In this document: in pieces, positions 55,141 through 63,944 of the stretch
Layout of the letters: each line of letters opens with the position of its first letter
Position numbering within the stretch: the first letter of the stretch is position 1
Origin: JABCYV01 sp963696025
Lineage (GTDB): Bacteria > Acidobacteriota > Terriglobia > Terriglobales > Acidobacteriaceae
DNA length: 64,000 bases
Reading direction: 5' to 3'
Assembly: GCA_963696025.1 (NCBI GenBank)
Contig: CAVOII010000010.1
Location: 496,001 to 560,000, forward strand
Notes under the pieces: model-generated
The model's input: the letters and a program-made list of their open reading frames with translations, nothing else
Databases searched by the model: none
Told to the model about the DNA's origin: nothing
Program-made: the position numbers and the translations under genes

Positions 55141-56508
55141 ATGAGAGCCAGAGCGTCAGTCAGCACGGCTGTTCTGCTGTTGGTTTTCATCCTGTGCAGC
55201 GATTGGGGAAAAAGCACGGACACCGTCCTAAAAGGAATCGGTGAAGGTCAATCCCAAACCGGATCACCTACGCAGTCGATATATGCCTCCGATCCCGACC
55301 ACATCTGGAACCGATTGTTTCGGCTGTTCTATGTGAGGCACGCCCGCGACGGGCGTCAGTATGGAGGAGATGAACTCGACCCCTACTTGTGGTTGCAAAC
55401 AAAATATCTACTCAGCGGCTCCTCCAACGATGAAGCCTTGAAGCTGCTCGATGAGTTTCTGCAACAGCATTCCGAGAGGTTGGTCACGAACCCACTGAAA
55501 CGTGCCTTGTTTCAGCGCGACCTTCTCGCTGTTTACGACTGGCTATCGTCGCCTTTCGATGAGCCGACGCCCGGTCGTACAGAATTGCAAAAGCGGGTCG
55601 CCGAGATCATTCGCAGACTGGCTCTCAGTGAAGATGAGATTCGAAAGCTGCCCGACAACTACAGTGATGCAATTCGGGCGCATTTGTTTCCGACAGCCTA
55701 CGATCCTGCCGATCCCCAACGCCCGTTCCTTCCCGCTGACTTTTTCGATCCCAAGGGACTGTGGGTATGTCTTAGCGAAGCTCACGGACGCCCTGTTGCC
55801 TCTGATCACCTAGAATTCTTCCGTGGAAGATCAATATTCCTAGTCTTCTTCCCAGTGCCCGAAGGAAGAGCGAACACACTGGAGTACCTCGCAAAACTCC
55901 GTGATATTCCGAAGATGTGGGCGGCGAACCCAGACCTGCTCCCGTTCCTCCGCAAGGGGCAGGCTGATCTCGCCGGGTTGGTTCCCTATCCTGAGCCTCC
56001 GCAGTTTCCGATCGGAACGAGGGTGGCGTTGGTGCGCCAGATGGTTCTGATCGACAGCAACGGCAATCCAATTCGGACGCAGTTGACGGAAAGCGTACAG
56101 ATGCGAGTGTATCGAGCCATACACTTCGATCTGGGCGGGACAGGAACGCATTCTCAGGACTTCTTTGAGCTCAGGATGAGCCGCGAGCGGCTGTTGTCCG
56201 AACAGGCGGGCGGACTGCGAGTGGTTGCGCCGGGGGAAAGAGAATTTACGTTTTTCAGGGCGCATGGAAACGACGTGTTCGAGGACGATACAGAGAAACC
56301 GGAGAGTGAGGAGGGTATTGTTTTGTTCACTTGTTCAAGCTGTCATGAATTCGCGGGAATCCACTCCTTCATCAGCTATTCGCGGCATCGGTTCGGCGCA
56401 GGAATGGGGACACCACCTAAGTTAATTGAGTCAAGTCCAAGCCGAGAGGCTGCTGTCCAGACTGGGTGGATCGTGCAGCACCACGAACTTGCACTCGCCA
56501 CTCCGTAG
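55141..56508 (+). CDS. Secreted hypothetical protein with a single CxxCH motif
   Basis: A 455-residue protein. Signal peptide VSTAVLLLVFILCSDWGKS. The middle is helical and Leu-rich (KYLLSGSSNDEALKLLDEFL, QKRVAEIIRRLALSEDEIRK). Near the C-terminus LFTCSSCHEFAGIHSFISYS contains one CxxCH, a possible covalent heme-c site. A later His-rich end (SRHRFG, QHHELALATP) could supply the second ligand. I do not recognise the family. Confidence 0.65.
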   Translation: MRARASVSTAVLLLVFILCSDWGKSTDTVLKGIGEGQSQTGSPTQSIYASDPDHIWNRLFRLFYVRHARDGRQYGGDELDPYLWLQTKYLLSGSSNDEALKLLDEFLQQHSERLVTNPLKRALFQRDLLAVYDWLSSPFDEPTPGRTELQKRVAEIIRRLALSEDEIRKLPDNYSDAIRAHLFPTAYDPADPQRPFLPADFFDPKGLWVCLSEAHGRPVASDHLEFFRGRSIFLVFFPVPEGRANTLEYLAKLRDIPKMWAANPDLLPFLRKGQADLAGLVPYPEPPQFPIGTRVALVRQMVLIDSNGNPIRTQLTESVQMRVYRAIHFDLGGTGTHSQDFFELRMSRERLLSEQAGGLRVVAPGEREFTFFRAHGNDVFEDDTEKPESEEGIVLFTCSSCHEFAGIHSFISYSRHRFGAGMGTPPKLIESSPSREAAVQTGWIVQHHELALATP

Positions 56509-56786
56509 GCTCATTGGCGGAAAATGTCTTTTGTCCAGCCGCTGGTCGCCGCACTCGCTGTGGTATACAAACTGATTTCAGGAAAGAAGATGGCTAGACG
56601 CCGCGAAGCACGGTACTCAACCGAGAGGGCATCGCCTTGCAAGACGACTGCCACCCGCTGAGCGCATACGAAGCAGAAGCGTCTGCCAAACACGCGAATA
56701 CGCGCTCTCCGCTGACAAGGCAGGTATTTGCTACGCCTTCAGGAATGAAGTGTTCTAGCTGGAACTTGATCTGACAAAGACCCATG

Positions 56787-57400
56787 TTAGGCGGCAGTTC
56801 CTTGCGCTCCGCCTCCGCTTGGCTGCGCAGGGCTCCGCTCCGGCTCCGCGCGCTGTTCCTCGACGTCGGGGGAAATTGTAGCTGTCAGAGAGTCGAGCAT
56901 TTTCGCCTGCGCTAAGTGTTTGGAATCCAGGAAAGTCTGCCAGGGTGTTTTCCCGTAGCCGTACTTGCCGGAGTGTTCGCGTTTTTCATTGTACTCACCC
57001 AGCCAAACATCCAGATCAGACTGCAGCTCGTCCAAGCTGCGATAGAGCTTTTTGCGAAACGCGACGCTATAGAACTCTTCTTGCAAGGTGCGATTGAAGC
57101 GCTCGCAGATGCCATTGGTTTGCGGCGACTTGGCTTTGGTGCGGGAGTGGTCGATGTTCTCCCCCGCCAAGTAGAGCTGATACTCTTGGCATTCCCGGTT
57201 GCCGCAGTACTCCGTGCCGCGGTCGGTCAGCACCCGCAACAGCGGATGGAGAGGGCACTTAGACCCCGACTTACAAAAGGCACTGTCAGCAACACGGGCC
57301 CCCGGCCAGACGACGTGGGTTACCAGATATGAACTAATTGACACAACGAACGGCACCTCTTGTTCCTCCAAGAACGGCAGCACCCGATCATGATGAAGTC
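56787..57400 (-). pseudogene. IS481-family transposase remnant (N-terminally truncated, disrupted)
   Basis: The minus frame carries the catalytic-core end of an IS481/IS3-type integrase: DRVLPFLEEQEVP, LLRVLTDRGTEYCGNRECQE, DHSRTKAKSPQTNGICERFN (the Asp and Glu of DDE) and YNEKREHSGKYGYGKTPWQT. The first ~half, including the HTH and first Asp, is missing upstream. The catalytic block is split by a 108-bp in-frame insert. It abuts the truncated sigma-factor gene. Confidence 0.8.
57243..57350 (-). mobile_element. 108-bp in-frame insert within the transposase remnant
   Basis: In uninterrupted relatives EQEVP is followed directly by LLRVLTDRG. Here 36 extra codons intervene (start FVVSISSYLVTHVVWPG). 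CCG stands on both edges, as a 3-bp target duplication would leave. Inside, TGTCA (from 57344 on minus) and TGACA lie in inverted orientation about 60 bp apart. It may be a miniature inverted-repeat element or the end of another IS. Confidence 0.5.
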
Positions 57401-57774
57401 CGCTCCCCGGCCGGTCAGCACGCCTCCGGCGGAAGCAACTGCAGGTCCGACATTTTTATGCGAGCACCGACATCGCCGCCATCGAGGACACCCTGCCGAG
57501 CGAAGGGGCAGGCATTCCGGCTTCCCACGAGGATAGAGAGGTCATTCAGCGGGGCCTTCAGGCCCTCAGTCCGATCCAAAAGCGTGTGTTGCACTTGGCT
57601 TATTTCGAGGGACTCACGATGAAGGAGATCGCCGAGGAGACCGGCGAATCTCTCGGTAACATCAGGCACTACTACTACCGTGGTCTGGATAAGTTGCGCG
57701 ATCAGTTGTCCGAAGCCGACCAGGGAAGTGAGGTGAGGGTTGCACGTAAGGAGATGGGCGATGCGAAAGCATGA
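57397..57774 (+). pseudogene. Sigma-70-type RNA polymerase sigma factor, N-terminally truncated
   Basis: The frame is open from 57397 with no usual start and carries region 4: RGLQALSPIQKRVLHLAYFE, GLTMKEIAEETGESLGNIRH then YYYRGLDKLRDQLSE. Region 2, needed for core and -10 binding, is missing; the IS481 remnant lies where it should be. TTG 57586 would start only the final helix-turn-helix. The downstream anti-sigma gene starts inside its 3' end (14-bp overlap), the usual sigma/anti-sigma arrangement. Confidence 0.75.
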
Positions 57775-58437
57775 AGATTTCGAAGAGCTCACCGCATTAG
57801 CTGCTATCGGTCAATTGTCGGTTGAAGAGCACGCCGAATTGTTGGACACCTGCGAGGCTGCGCTCAGTGCAGGCGCACTAGCGATCAGTTTAACTTCATC
57901 CTTGATGAACTCCCGCTACCCGAGCCCTCCGCTAGCGACAGAGACCTCCAGCAATTGCAGGCCGCGAGCTATCGGCAGAGATTCTTGGAGAGAGCCTGCG
58001 CCGAAGGCATACGTTTTACACCCGAAGCGCTGGGTGAGAAGAGAGGGCGAGTTGCAACTTCTTTCTTCAGAAACTGGCGTCCGTATACCTTGGGTATAGC
58101 GTCTGCCGTTACAGTCATGATCGTGGCTTCGGCAGTTGTGCTTCCCAAGGTGCTCTCTCGCTTGACTGTCCGTCAGGTCACTGGTTCAAATCCCAAACCC
58201 GCCGTTGCCCCTCCGGTTTTGGCGGGCAAATCTTCTGATTCCAGTGCTCGCGATTCAGATCTGGCAGCAACTGTTGTTCAGTTCCAGCAAGCGAAGCAGG
58301 ACGCTGAAAAACGACTAGATTCCCTGCGGCGCGAGCTTGCGCGAGCACAGGCGAATTACCAGCAACTTCTGCAAGAATCAGAACAATGGAAGGATCAGGC
58401 TGCACAGCTTCAGAGCAAGGACCAACGGGATGAACAA
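57761..58437 (+). pseudogene. Zinc anti-sigma factor, frameshifted and fused to terminase sequence
   Basis: ATG 57761. Frame 1: MRKHEDFEELTALAAIGQLS then VEEHAELLD. One missing base at about 57847 (GACAC where GACCAC is expected) shifts the coding to HLRGCAQCRRTSDQFNFILD, which carries the HxxxCxxC zinc anti-sigma motif. It continues through QAASYRQRFLERACAEG, a transmembrane helix (YTLGIASAVTVMIVASAVVL) and a coiled coil (FQQAKQDAEKRLDSLRRELA). At about 58437 the frame passes without a stop into phage terminase sequence. Confidence 0.7.
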
Positions 58438-59089
58438 CGGCTCATTATTATGCAACGCCTGCACGAGGACGACTTGGTTGGCCATGTTTTGGAGCAGGAG
58501 AACTGGGAGCACGTACGGCTCCCCGCCATCGCCGAGGAAGAGGAGACTCACGTCATCGAATCTTTTATCGGTACGCGCACGGTTCGTCGGCACGTTGGGG
58601 AACCGCTTCACCCCGAGCGTGAGCCCTTGGCGGTCCTCGAACATCAGCGCCACATCATGGGAGAATACAACTTCGCCGGACAGTATCAGCAGCAACCGGC
58701 ACCACTCGGCGGTGGCATGGTGAAAGCTGAGTGGTTTAAGTTCTATGTCCCTGGGGAGGAGCCTTCCGCCTTTAATATGGTGTTTCAGAGTTGAGACACA
58801 GCCAACAAGAGCACAGAACTGAGCGACTTCAGCGTGTGCACCACTTGGGGCCGAAAGAATAAGAAGCTCTACCTGCTGCACGTGTTGGGCAAACGGATGG
58901 ATTACCCGGATTTGAAACGAGCCGTGCGAGATCAAGCGGAGCGCTTTCGAGCTTCGAACATACTGATCCGAGGACAAAGCCTCAGGAACCCAGCTGATTC
59001 AGGAGTTGATTCGCGACGGTGTCCGGGGCGTGACGCGGTACGAGCCCACCATGGAAAAGGTCATGCGACTGCATTCTATCACCACCTGA
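58438..59089 (+). pseudogene. Phage terminase large subunit (TerL) remnant
   Basis: In frame with the anti-sigma coiled coil begins RLIIMQRLHEDDLVGHVLEQ, then RLPAIAEEEETHVIESFIGT, GEYNFAGQYQQQPAPLGGGM and VKAEWFKFYVPGEEPSAFNM: the ATPase end and nuclease start of TerL. At 58792 TGA stands where relatives have Trp (FQS-W-DTANKS). The frame then continues STELSDFSVCTTWG and KRMDYPDLKRAVRDQAERFR. One extra C near 58970 shifts it once more to DKASGTQLIQELIRDGVRGV, TRYEPTMEKVMRLHSITT. The rest of TerL is absent. Clearly a decayed prophage gene piece. Confidence 0.8.
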
Positions 59090-59092
59090 TAC

Positions 59093-59734
59093 TTGTCAAA
59101 ACCCACGATTTTACAACTCGAGGCTGTGAGAGTGGGCGATGATGTAGTCCGCCCTGTGGGAAGCCAAGTTGGTGGTGGTGGAGCGTTCACAACCATCTAC
59201 GTGATGAGCAAGAATCGGCCATTGTTCTCAACCATTGAGCCGTCCGAGGCCTCTGCTGCCGATTCAAAGGACGGAGTGACGTTCCGAATTCTGGGAAGCG
59301 GGCTTACCGCCGAGTCGCAGGTGCTAACAAGCTTCCAGGTTTATTTTGGCGACGATCGCAACGCTCTGAGACCATTTTCGATTGCTCCGCACGAGCTGCA
59401 GGTTACTATCCCGTCATACCTGCTGCTTGATGCAGCTTCCACACTCGACAGCCATGTTCAGCTCTGGGTGCGGAACGGCGACGACCAGCATGTCTCCGAT
59501 CCACAGAGCCTCCGTTTGCTGCGCACGGCAGAGTTTCCCTTGCCTAGGGCACAACAACCTTCAATTATATCCACTTCACCCTATCCAGTTCCCTTGATGG
59601 ACGACCGGGACAAAAAGTGTGCCGTGAACCCAGATTTTTCAACAGACACAGGCGTTAGCACAAGTTTGCGCCGTCTGTTCGCCCATTTTGCCTGTTCGCG
59701 ATTCGTGTTGCGCGCGTGTGCTCGACCCTCGTAG
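59093..59734 (+). pseudogene. IPT/TIG-like Ig-fold fragment
   Basis: From TTG 59093. PLFSTIEPSEASAADSKDGV, TFRILGSGLTAESQVL, VYFGDDRNALRPFSIAPHEL and QVTIPSYLLLDA, VQLWVRNGDDQHVSDPQSL follow the order of an IPT/TIG immunoglobulin-like domain. It joins the terminase remnant at about 59087, so its own 5' end is lost. After about 59590 the reading loses protein-like composition. Probably the tail of a surface protein gene. Confidence 0.45.
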
Positions 59735-59879
59735 CGCACGGAGCCATCACTCATTGACCCAGCCAACCGACTGCTTTCGGGGGTGGTCGGATTTTCCCAC
59801 CCCATGTATCTATCCCCGGCATGGCGTTGACTTCTCTCCACAGCGTCCCTAACATGGCAGCCCTGAGCAAGGTCCACTC

Positions 59880-62831
59880 TTGATCGACCAAACCATTTCG
59901 CACTATCGCATTGTCGAGAAGCTGGGTGGCGGCGGGATGGGTGTTGTGTACAAGGCTGAGGACACCCGCCTGGACCGTTTCGTCGCCCTTAAATTCTTGC
60001 CTGAAGACGTGGCCCAAGACCGGCAAGCTCTTGAGCGTTTTCGGCGTGAGGCGAAGGCGGCCTCCGCACTCAATCACCCGAATATCTGCACGATTTACGA
60101 CATTGGTGAAGAGAATGGCCAGGCATTCATCGCCATGGAATTTCTGGATGGTCAGACGCTCAAGCACATGATAGGCAATCGTGCGATGGAGCTGGAGACA
60201 CTGCTCTCACTGGCCATCGAGATAGCCGACGCACTCGACGCGGCTCACTCCCAGAACATCGTCCACCGCGACATCAAGCCTGCCAACATTTTCGTCACCA
60301 AGCGAGGGCATGGCAAGATTCTGGACTTTGGGCTGGCGAAGGTGACCGCAACTGGGGCGAAGACAGGGTCCGACGCGACGCAAACCGGGACAGCGGGGCC
60401 ACACCTGACGAGTCCGGGTACGGCGCTGGGTACCGTGGTTTACATGTCGCCCGAGCAAGTGCGGGCCAAGGAATTGGACGTCCGAACTGACCTGTTTTCA
60501 TTCGGAGCGGTGCTCTATGAGATGGCGACTGGGGCTTTACCGTTCCGGGGAGAAAGCTCGGGAGTCATCTTCCATGAAATTCTGGATCGTGATCCCGTTC
60601 CCGCAATCCGCCTGAACCCTGACCTTCCGCCAAAGCTGGGAGACATCATCAATAAGGCGTTGGAAAAGGATCGCGAATTACGCTATCAGGTTGCATCAGA
60701 GATGCGGGCCGACCTAAAGCGGCTGAAACGGGAAACGGAATCGCGGCACAGCGTACGAGCTAGTTCGGGGTCAGTGGCGGTCGCACAGGAAACCGGCTCG
60801 TTGCCCGTTGCTCAGCCGCCAGTTCCGGTGTCTGGTTCGCTTCCTGCAGCTGCGCCATCGGCGTCGTCGAGTGCAACGAGGGTCGTAGAAGTTCCGTCAG
60901 CCGGTAGCAGGAAACTCTGGAAGGTGCTGGTTCCGATTGCGTTGGTCGCCATCGCCGCCGTGATTGGTGGTCTCTACTTTCGATCGCGTTCGGCAACGCC
61001 ACTGACGGAGAAGGATACTGTCGTCCTCTCTGATTTCACCAACACCACTGGCGATCCCGTCTTTGACGATGCCCTCAAGCAAGCGCTCGCAGTCGATTTG
61101 GGACAGTCTCCGTTCCTTAACATTCTTTCCGACCGCCGAGTGGGCGCGACCTTGCAGTTGATGGGCCGCCCTGCCACGGAACGGGTAACGCCCGAGATAG
61201 CGCGAGAGATCTGCGTGCGCACAGGCAGCAAGGCAACGCTCTCAGGTTCAATCTCCAAGCTGGGGAGCCAATATCTCGTCGGCCTGGAGGCTGTAAGCTG
61301 CAACAACGGAGATAACCTAGCCAAGGAACAGACGGCGGCTACTTCCAAGGAAGAAGTGGTGAAGGCCGTGGACAAGGCGGCCGTGAACCTGCGCACTAAG
61401 CTGGGGGAATCGCTTGCCTCAGTGCAAAAGTTTGACGTACCGGTGGAAGCCACGACACCTTCGCTGGAAGCGTTGAAAGCTTTCAGCATGGGTATGACGG
61501 CCCGGCAGGAAAAAGGAGAAGCCAAAGCAATCCCATTCTTTCGGCGCGCCATCGAGTTGGATCCCAATTTCGCCGTGGCCTATGCCGCCCTGGGGGCCGC
61601 TTACAGCAATCTCGGGCAAGCCAGCCTGGCGGCGCAAAACGTCACCAAGGCTTACGGACTGCGCGATCGCGTGAGCGAGCGGGAAAGGTACCGCATCTCT
61701 AGTTTGTATTACCAAAACGTCACCGGGGAGTTAGAGAAAGCCAGCCAGGTTTACGAATTGTGGGAACAGGGTTATCCCCGGGAGATGATCACCCACACCA
61801 ACCTGGGATTCATCTACAGCGTTCTCGGGCAACATGAGAAATCCGTGGCGGAGACCGAAGAAGCCCTCCGCCTGGAACCTAACAACATCAATGGCTATGG
61901 CAACCTGGCAGGGTCCGACCTCGCTCTCGGCCGCCTGGATGCCGCCCAGCAAGTTTTAGCGCGGGCCCAGGCGCGCCAACTCGATGGTGGATGGCTGCGC
62001 CAGGTCACGTACTTCGTGGCTTTCCTCAAGAACGATGCGGGGCAAATGGCGCAGCAGGTGGAGTGGGCGGCCGGCAAGCCCGGCGACGAAGACGTTCTAC
62101 TCTCAGCGCAGTCGGATACGGAGGCGTATTTTGGCCGGCTAACAAAGGCTCGCGACTACACGCGCCGTGCCTCCGACTCGGCAATACGGGCTGACTCCAA
62201 GGAGACCGCTGCGGTTTGGCAGGTGAATGCGGCGTTGCGGGAAGCCGAATTCGGAAACTTCGCCGCCGCGAAAGAAGCGATGAGCGCCGCTTTGGCACTT
62301 GCTCCGGGTCGGGATGTGAAGATGCTGGGTGCGTTGGCGTTAGCGCGTTGCGGGGAAACAGCGAGAGCCAAGGCGATGGTCGATGAGGTGGAAAAAGCTG
62401 ATCCGTCGAACACTGCCCTCAAGCTCTATTGGCTGCCTACCCTCAAGGCGGTCATCGAACTCAATGGCAACAACTCACGTCAGGCTCTGGAGTCGCTGGA
62501 GGCCGCGGCTCCTTACGAACTGGGCACGCCACAGCAATTCGCGCTTGGAACCATGTACCCGGTTTATGTTCGGGGACAAGCCCACATGCAGACGCGCAAT
62601 GGCGCTGCTGCAGCCGCCGAATTCAAGAAAATCGCTGACCATCGCGGCCTCGTCATTAACTTCCCGTTGGGTGCGCTCACCCAGTTGCAACTCGGCAGAG
62701 CTTACGCTTTGTCGGGAGACGCTGCGAAAGCCCGCGCCACCTACCAGGATTTCTTCGGCCTCTGGAAAGACGCCGACCCCGAGATCCCTATCTTGAAAGA
62801 AGCCAAGGCGGAGTACGCGAACCTGCAATAG
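59880..62831 (+). CDS. Ser/Thr protein kinase with TPR/adenylate-cyclase-type C-terminal region
   Basis: A 983-residue protein, TTG start. Eukaryotic-type kinase domain: glycine loop KLGGGGMGVVYKAEDTRLDR, Lys38 in VALKFL, catalytic NIVHRDIKPANIFVTKRGHG, DFGLAK, and GTVVYMSPEQV. A Ser/Pro-rich juxtamembrane linker and one transmembrane helix (VLVPIALVAIAAVIGGLYF) follow. The exterior begins TVVLSDFTNTTGDPVFDDAL and continues as TPRs (KAIPFFRRAIELDPNFAVAY, TNLGFIYSVLGQHEKSVAET). This layout is very common and multi-copy in Acidobacteriota. The signal and targets are unknown. Confidence 0.92.
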   Translation: MIDQTISHYRIVEKLGGGGMGVVYKAEDTRLDRFVALKFLPEDVAQDRQALERFRREAKAASALNHPNICTIYDIGEENGQAFIAMEFLDGQTLKHMIGNRAMELETLLSLAIEIADALDAAHSQNIVHRDIKPANIFVTKRGHGKILDFGLAKVTATGAKTGSDATQTGTAGPHLTSPGTALGTVVYMSPEQVRAKELDVRTDLFSFGAVLYEMATGALPFRGESSGVIFHEILDRDPVPAIRLNPDLPPKLGDIINKALEKDRELRYQVASEMRADLKRLKRETESRHSVRASSGSVAVAQETGSLPVAQPPVPVSGSLPAAAPSASSSATRVVEVPSAGSRKLWKVLVPIALVAIAAVIGGLYFRSRSATPLTEKDTVVLSDFTNTTGDPVFDDALKQALAVDLGQSPFLNILSDRRVGATLQLMGRPATERVTPEIAREICVRTGSKATLSGSISKLGSQYLVGLEAVSCNNGDNLAKEQTAATSKEEVVKAVDKAAVNLRTKLGESLASVQKFDVPVEATTPSLEALKAFSMGMTARQEKGEAKAIPFFRRAIELDPNFAVAYAALGAAYSNLGQASLAAQNVTKAYGLRDRVSERERYRISSLYYQNVTGELEKASQVYELWEQGYPREMITHTNLGFIYSVLGQHEKSVAETEEALRLEPNNINGYGNLAGSDLALGRLDAAQQVLARAQARQLDGGWLRQVTYFVAFLKNDAGQMAQQVEWAAGKPGDEDVLLSAQSDTEAYFGRLTKARDYTRRASDSAIRADSKETAAVWQVNAALREAEFGNFAAAKEAMSAALALAPGRDVKMLGALALARCGETARAKAMVDEVEKADPSNTALKLYWLPTLKAVIELNGNNSRQALESLEAAAPYELGTPQQFALGTMYPVYVRGQAHMQTRNGAAAAAEFKKIADHRGLVINFPLGALTQLQLGRAYALSGDAAKARATYQDFFGLWKDADPEIPILKEAKAEYANLQ

Positions 62832-62894
62832 CCTCTCCTCACTGTTAGGCGTTGCGGTTGACCTTTCCTTGCTGTCCGACCTAACATTCCCGCA

Positions 62895-63047
62895 GTGTCC
62901 ACGCCCTCCCAACCCGTGGGTGAGACGGTTTCCCATTACCGCATACTCAGCAAGATCGGCGGCGGGGCCATGGGCGTTGTCTACCAGCGCGGTAGGCAGC
63001 AGGTCTCGAGTTGTCTAGGTCGGTCAGGCGGTCAGTACTCTCGCTAA
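62895..63047 (+). pseudogene. Truncated Ser/Thr kinase start
   Basis: GTG 62895 encodes STPSQPVGETVSHYRILSKI then GGGAMGVVYQ, the first ~30 residues and glycine loop of a second kinase of the same type. It then leaves homology at about 62985 and stops after 50 codons. It is the stump of a tandem kinase gene, deleted before the STAS gene. Confidence 0.75.
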
Positions 63048-63063
63048 AGGAGACGGCGGAGCT

Positions 63064-63402
63064 ATGGCACGAGATGGTTCGTTCCACTGTGAACTTGAGA
63101 AGTCGAAAGATGAAGACGAAAACGGGAATCAAGTGACAACAATCAGATGTCATGGCGAGCTGGTCAGTAATACCGCGGGTGAGATAAAAGAAGTGGTGAG
63201 GCCCTTCATCCTTCTGGGCGGTCGCATCATTATCGACCTTGGCGATGTAAAACATCTGGATAGCGCGGGCCTCGGAGCACTGGTTGGCCTCAAGACGTCC
63301 GCAATCAACCAAGGGCAATGCATCCTTGAACTCGCCAACATGACCCCTGGCGTGGTGGAATTGCTGCGCATCACTCATCTGACCCAGATGTTCTCGTCGT
63401 AA
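63064..63402 (+). CDS. STAS-domain anti-sigma factor antagonist
   Basis: A 112-residue protein with GGAGACGGCGGAGCT before ATG. STAS fold of the SpoIIAA/RsbV type: TTIRCHGELVSNTAGEIKEV, IIIDLGDVKHLDSAGLGALV with the phosphorylatable Ser67 in DSAG, and VELLRITHLTQMF. It would bind an anti-sigma kinase when unphosphorylated. No anti-sigma kinase gene of the RsbW type is in the window; the sigma/anti-sigma genes upstream are of the zinc type. Confidence 0.88.
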   Translation: MARDGSFHCELEKSKDEDENGNQVTTIRCHGELVSNTAGEIKEVVRPFILLGGRIIIDLGDVKHLDSAGLGALVGLKTSAINQGQCILELANMTPGVVELLRITHLTQMFSS

Positions 63403-63944
63403 GGCCGACCTTGACGTAACATCGGCGATTACACGCATCCTATGAGAGAGGATGTCAAGCGAAAACACTTCTGCACTCCTCTCCGTGAGACCTAGATCGG
63501 TGCTTGCATCCAGGTCCCTTCTTCTTCGTGGAGAGGGTTTTGGTTCTAAGGCCTGGAGCGCCACAGAGTACGACAGGGATACGGATCGCAGTTGCTGGTC
63601 TCCCTTGAGTGGTTTCATGCAGCGGTCCCGACACTATTTGTTGCGAAGCTGCGCAAGCCAACCGTTGGCTTAAGTGCCAACCATCATCCTATGTGTCGAG
63701 TAGGGCCTGCGGCCCGCGAAAGCTCATGAAAATTACTCCGAGTCGAATGCAGAATAGGAGAGGCTCGGAGCGGCGAGATTGAAGTCTCAGTGGAGAAGTT
63801 GAGGCTGTCTATGTGTCTGATCCGGAGCGTGCGTGGTTGAGCGAATAATTGGGCGTTGTCTCTCCCCTGTGAGAGCGGCGATAGCCTGTGACCCTGCTTA
63901 AGGAACTCGCAGCACGCTCTCCGCTCCCGCCAGGAGGAGATGTT
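63403..63944. other. 542-bp non-coding region including IS110 left end, candidate bridge-RNA region
   Basis: Up to about 63660 no gene is visible. Hairpins: GTTGGC/GCCAAC at 63664-63681, GGGCC/GGCCC at 63703-63715, CTCCGAG/CTCGGAG at 63736-63770 with a 21-base loop, GAGA/TCTC at 63775-63788, and CTCTC/GAGAG at 63860-63875. A CCAGGAGGAG ribosome-binding site ends the region just before the IS110 start. IS110-group elements carry a structured bridge (seeker) RNA in this position. The element's exact left boundary cannot be set here. Confidence 0.5.

Noticed and set aside
58792..58794. In-frame TGA in the terminase remnant as a second selenocysteine
   Set aside because: Relatives have Trp there, the gene is otherwise decayed and no suitable hairpin follows; it is a TGG-to-TGA nonsense change.
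63452..63673. 73-codon ORF between the STAS gene and the IS110 element
   Set aside because: No motif, low-quality composition, and an equally long frame exists on the other strand.
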